The notes under the pieces were generated by a model. The model worked only from the letters and a program-made list of their open reading frames with translations, was not told the origin of the DNA and made no database searches. 64,000 nt of DNA from Chryseobacterium geocarposphaerae. GTDB lineage: Bacteria; Bacteroidota; Bacteroidia; Flavobacteriales; Weeksellaceae. This document shows, in pieces, positions 63,720-64,000 of the stretch (its first letter is position 1; each line of letters opens with the position of its first letter). A program made the position numbers and the translations under genes. Location of the stretch: positions 620,001-684,000 of the forward strand of contig NZ_PGFD01000001.1 of the NCBI RefSeq assembly GCF_002797535.1, read 5' to 3'.

Positions 63720-64000
63720 ATGATATTTAATGAAGAAATTTTGCTTTCATTAGGAGCAGAAATGCAAACTTATAAAGCAAATGAGGTAATATTCACGGAA
63801 GGTGGACAGCCTAATTATTTTTTTCAAATAAAACACGGTAGTGTAAAACTGAATAATTACCATGAAGATGGAAGAGAATTTATTCACAGTGTACCTTTTA
63901 AAGGGCATTGCTTTGGAGAGACATTTTTATTTTCGGAGCTTCCATATCCTATCAATGCTATTGCCATTGAAGATTCAGGAATATTAAGGGTTCCTAAACT
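63720..64000 (+). CDS. Crp/Fnr-family regulator, 5' part
   Basis: The frame starts at ATG 63720 and runs off the window end; 93 codons are visible. It has a cyclic-nucleotide-binding-like domain: NEVIFTEGGQPNYFFQIKHG, SVKLNNYHEDGREFIHS, KGHCFGETFLFSEL and PYPINAIAIEDSGI. The DNA-binding part lies beyond the window. In Bacteroidetes such proteins often lack clear cAMP-binding residues, so the ligand is uncertain. Confidence 0.85.
   Translation, partial: MIFNEEILLSLGAEMQTYKANEVIFTEGGQPNYFFQIKHGSVKLNNYHEDGREFIHSVPFKGHCFGETFLFSELPYPINAIAIEDSGILRVPK

Overview
The window reads as chromosome of a flavobacterium, most like Chryseobacterium or a close relative (family Weeksellaceae). The grounds are low-GC DNA, many exact TAnnTTTG -7 promoter boxes (the Bacteroidetes/Flavobacterium promoter type), few Shine-Dalgarno sequences, a SusC/SusD pair, TonB-dependent receptors, proteins with type IX secretion (T9SS) C-terminal domains, and AraC-type regulators that carry TPRs and a membrane helix. 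No rRNA, CRISPR array or transposase was found. One tRNA, tRNA-Ser(UGA), is present.

Layout. 1-6.1 kb: a phytase with its TonB receptor (minus strand) and a 600-residue cysteine-motif protein of unknown role. 6.2-9.9 kb: tRNA-Ser, about 1 kb of very AT-rich non-coding DNA, then three tandem paralogous secreted proteins. 10-14.9 kb: a SusC/SusD nutrient-uptake operon whose leader carries a strong hairpin. 15-20 kb: a PI-PLC, a metallophosphoesterase, an unknown exported protein and a frameshifted zinc alcohol dehydrogenase. 20-25 kb: a TPR-membrane-AraC regulator followed by a secreted RCC1-like protein and a small secreted partner. 25-30 kb: an AlkB-like dioxygenase, an XRE regulator, a beta-lactamase-fold hydrolase and an AraC regulator. 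29.2-32.5 kb: short terminator-ended transcription units, a 30-residue ORF and a T9SS subtilase, tied together by a shared promoter element of about 60 bp. 33-38 kb: three more AraC regulators, two of them tandem duplicates. 38.5-41.4 kb: an exported lysine-rich protein, an HU-like/DUF4469 protein, and a GIY-YIG nuclease gene set in a field of modular palindromic repeats. 41.4-49.6 kb: a 2506-residue secreted protein and its small partner, paralogous to the pair at 22-24.7 kb. 51-58 kb: two operons with near-identical leaderless promoters, one for a haem protein and a cation P-type ATPase, the other for thioredoxin, ApbE, DUF4266 and DUF3570. 58-64 kb: a T9SS GEVED/fibronectin protein, a small exported protein, an SDR enzyme and the start of a Crp/Fnr regulator.

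How the genes may work together. Phytase, PI-PLC, metallophosphoesterase, TonB receptor and SusCD fit scavenging of phosphate, inositol and sugar at the cell surface. The TPR-AraC regulators stand next to surface-protein genes they may control. The most unusual points are: (i) repeats whose two half-units each form a hairpin with covarying stems and are shuffled around the GIY-YIG gene; (ii) a shared element that links an AraC regulator, two apparently non-coding units and a secreted protease; (iii) the twin-promoter haem/ATPase and thioredoxin/ApbE/DUF4266/DUF3570 operons; (iv) the duplicated large-plus-small secreted protein loci.
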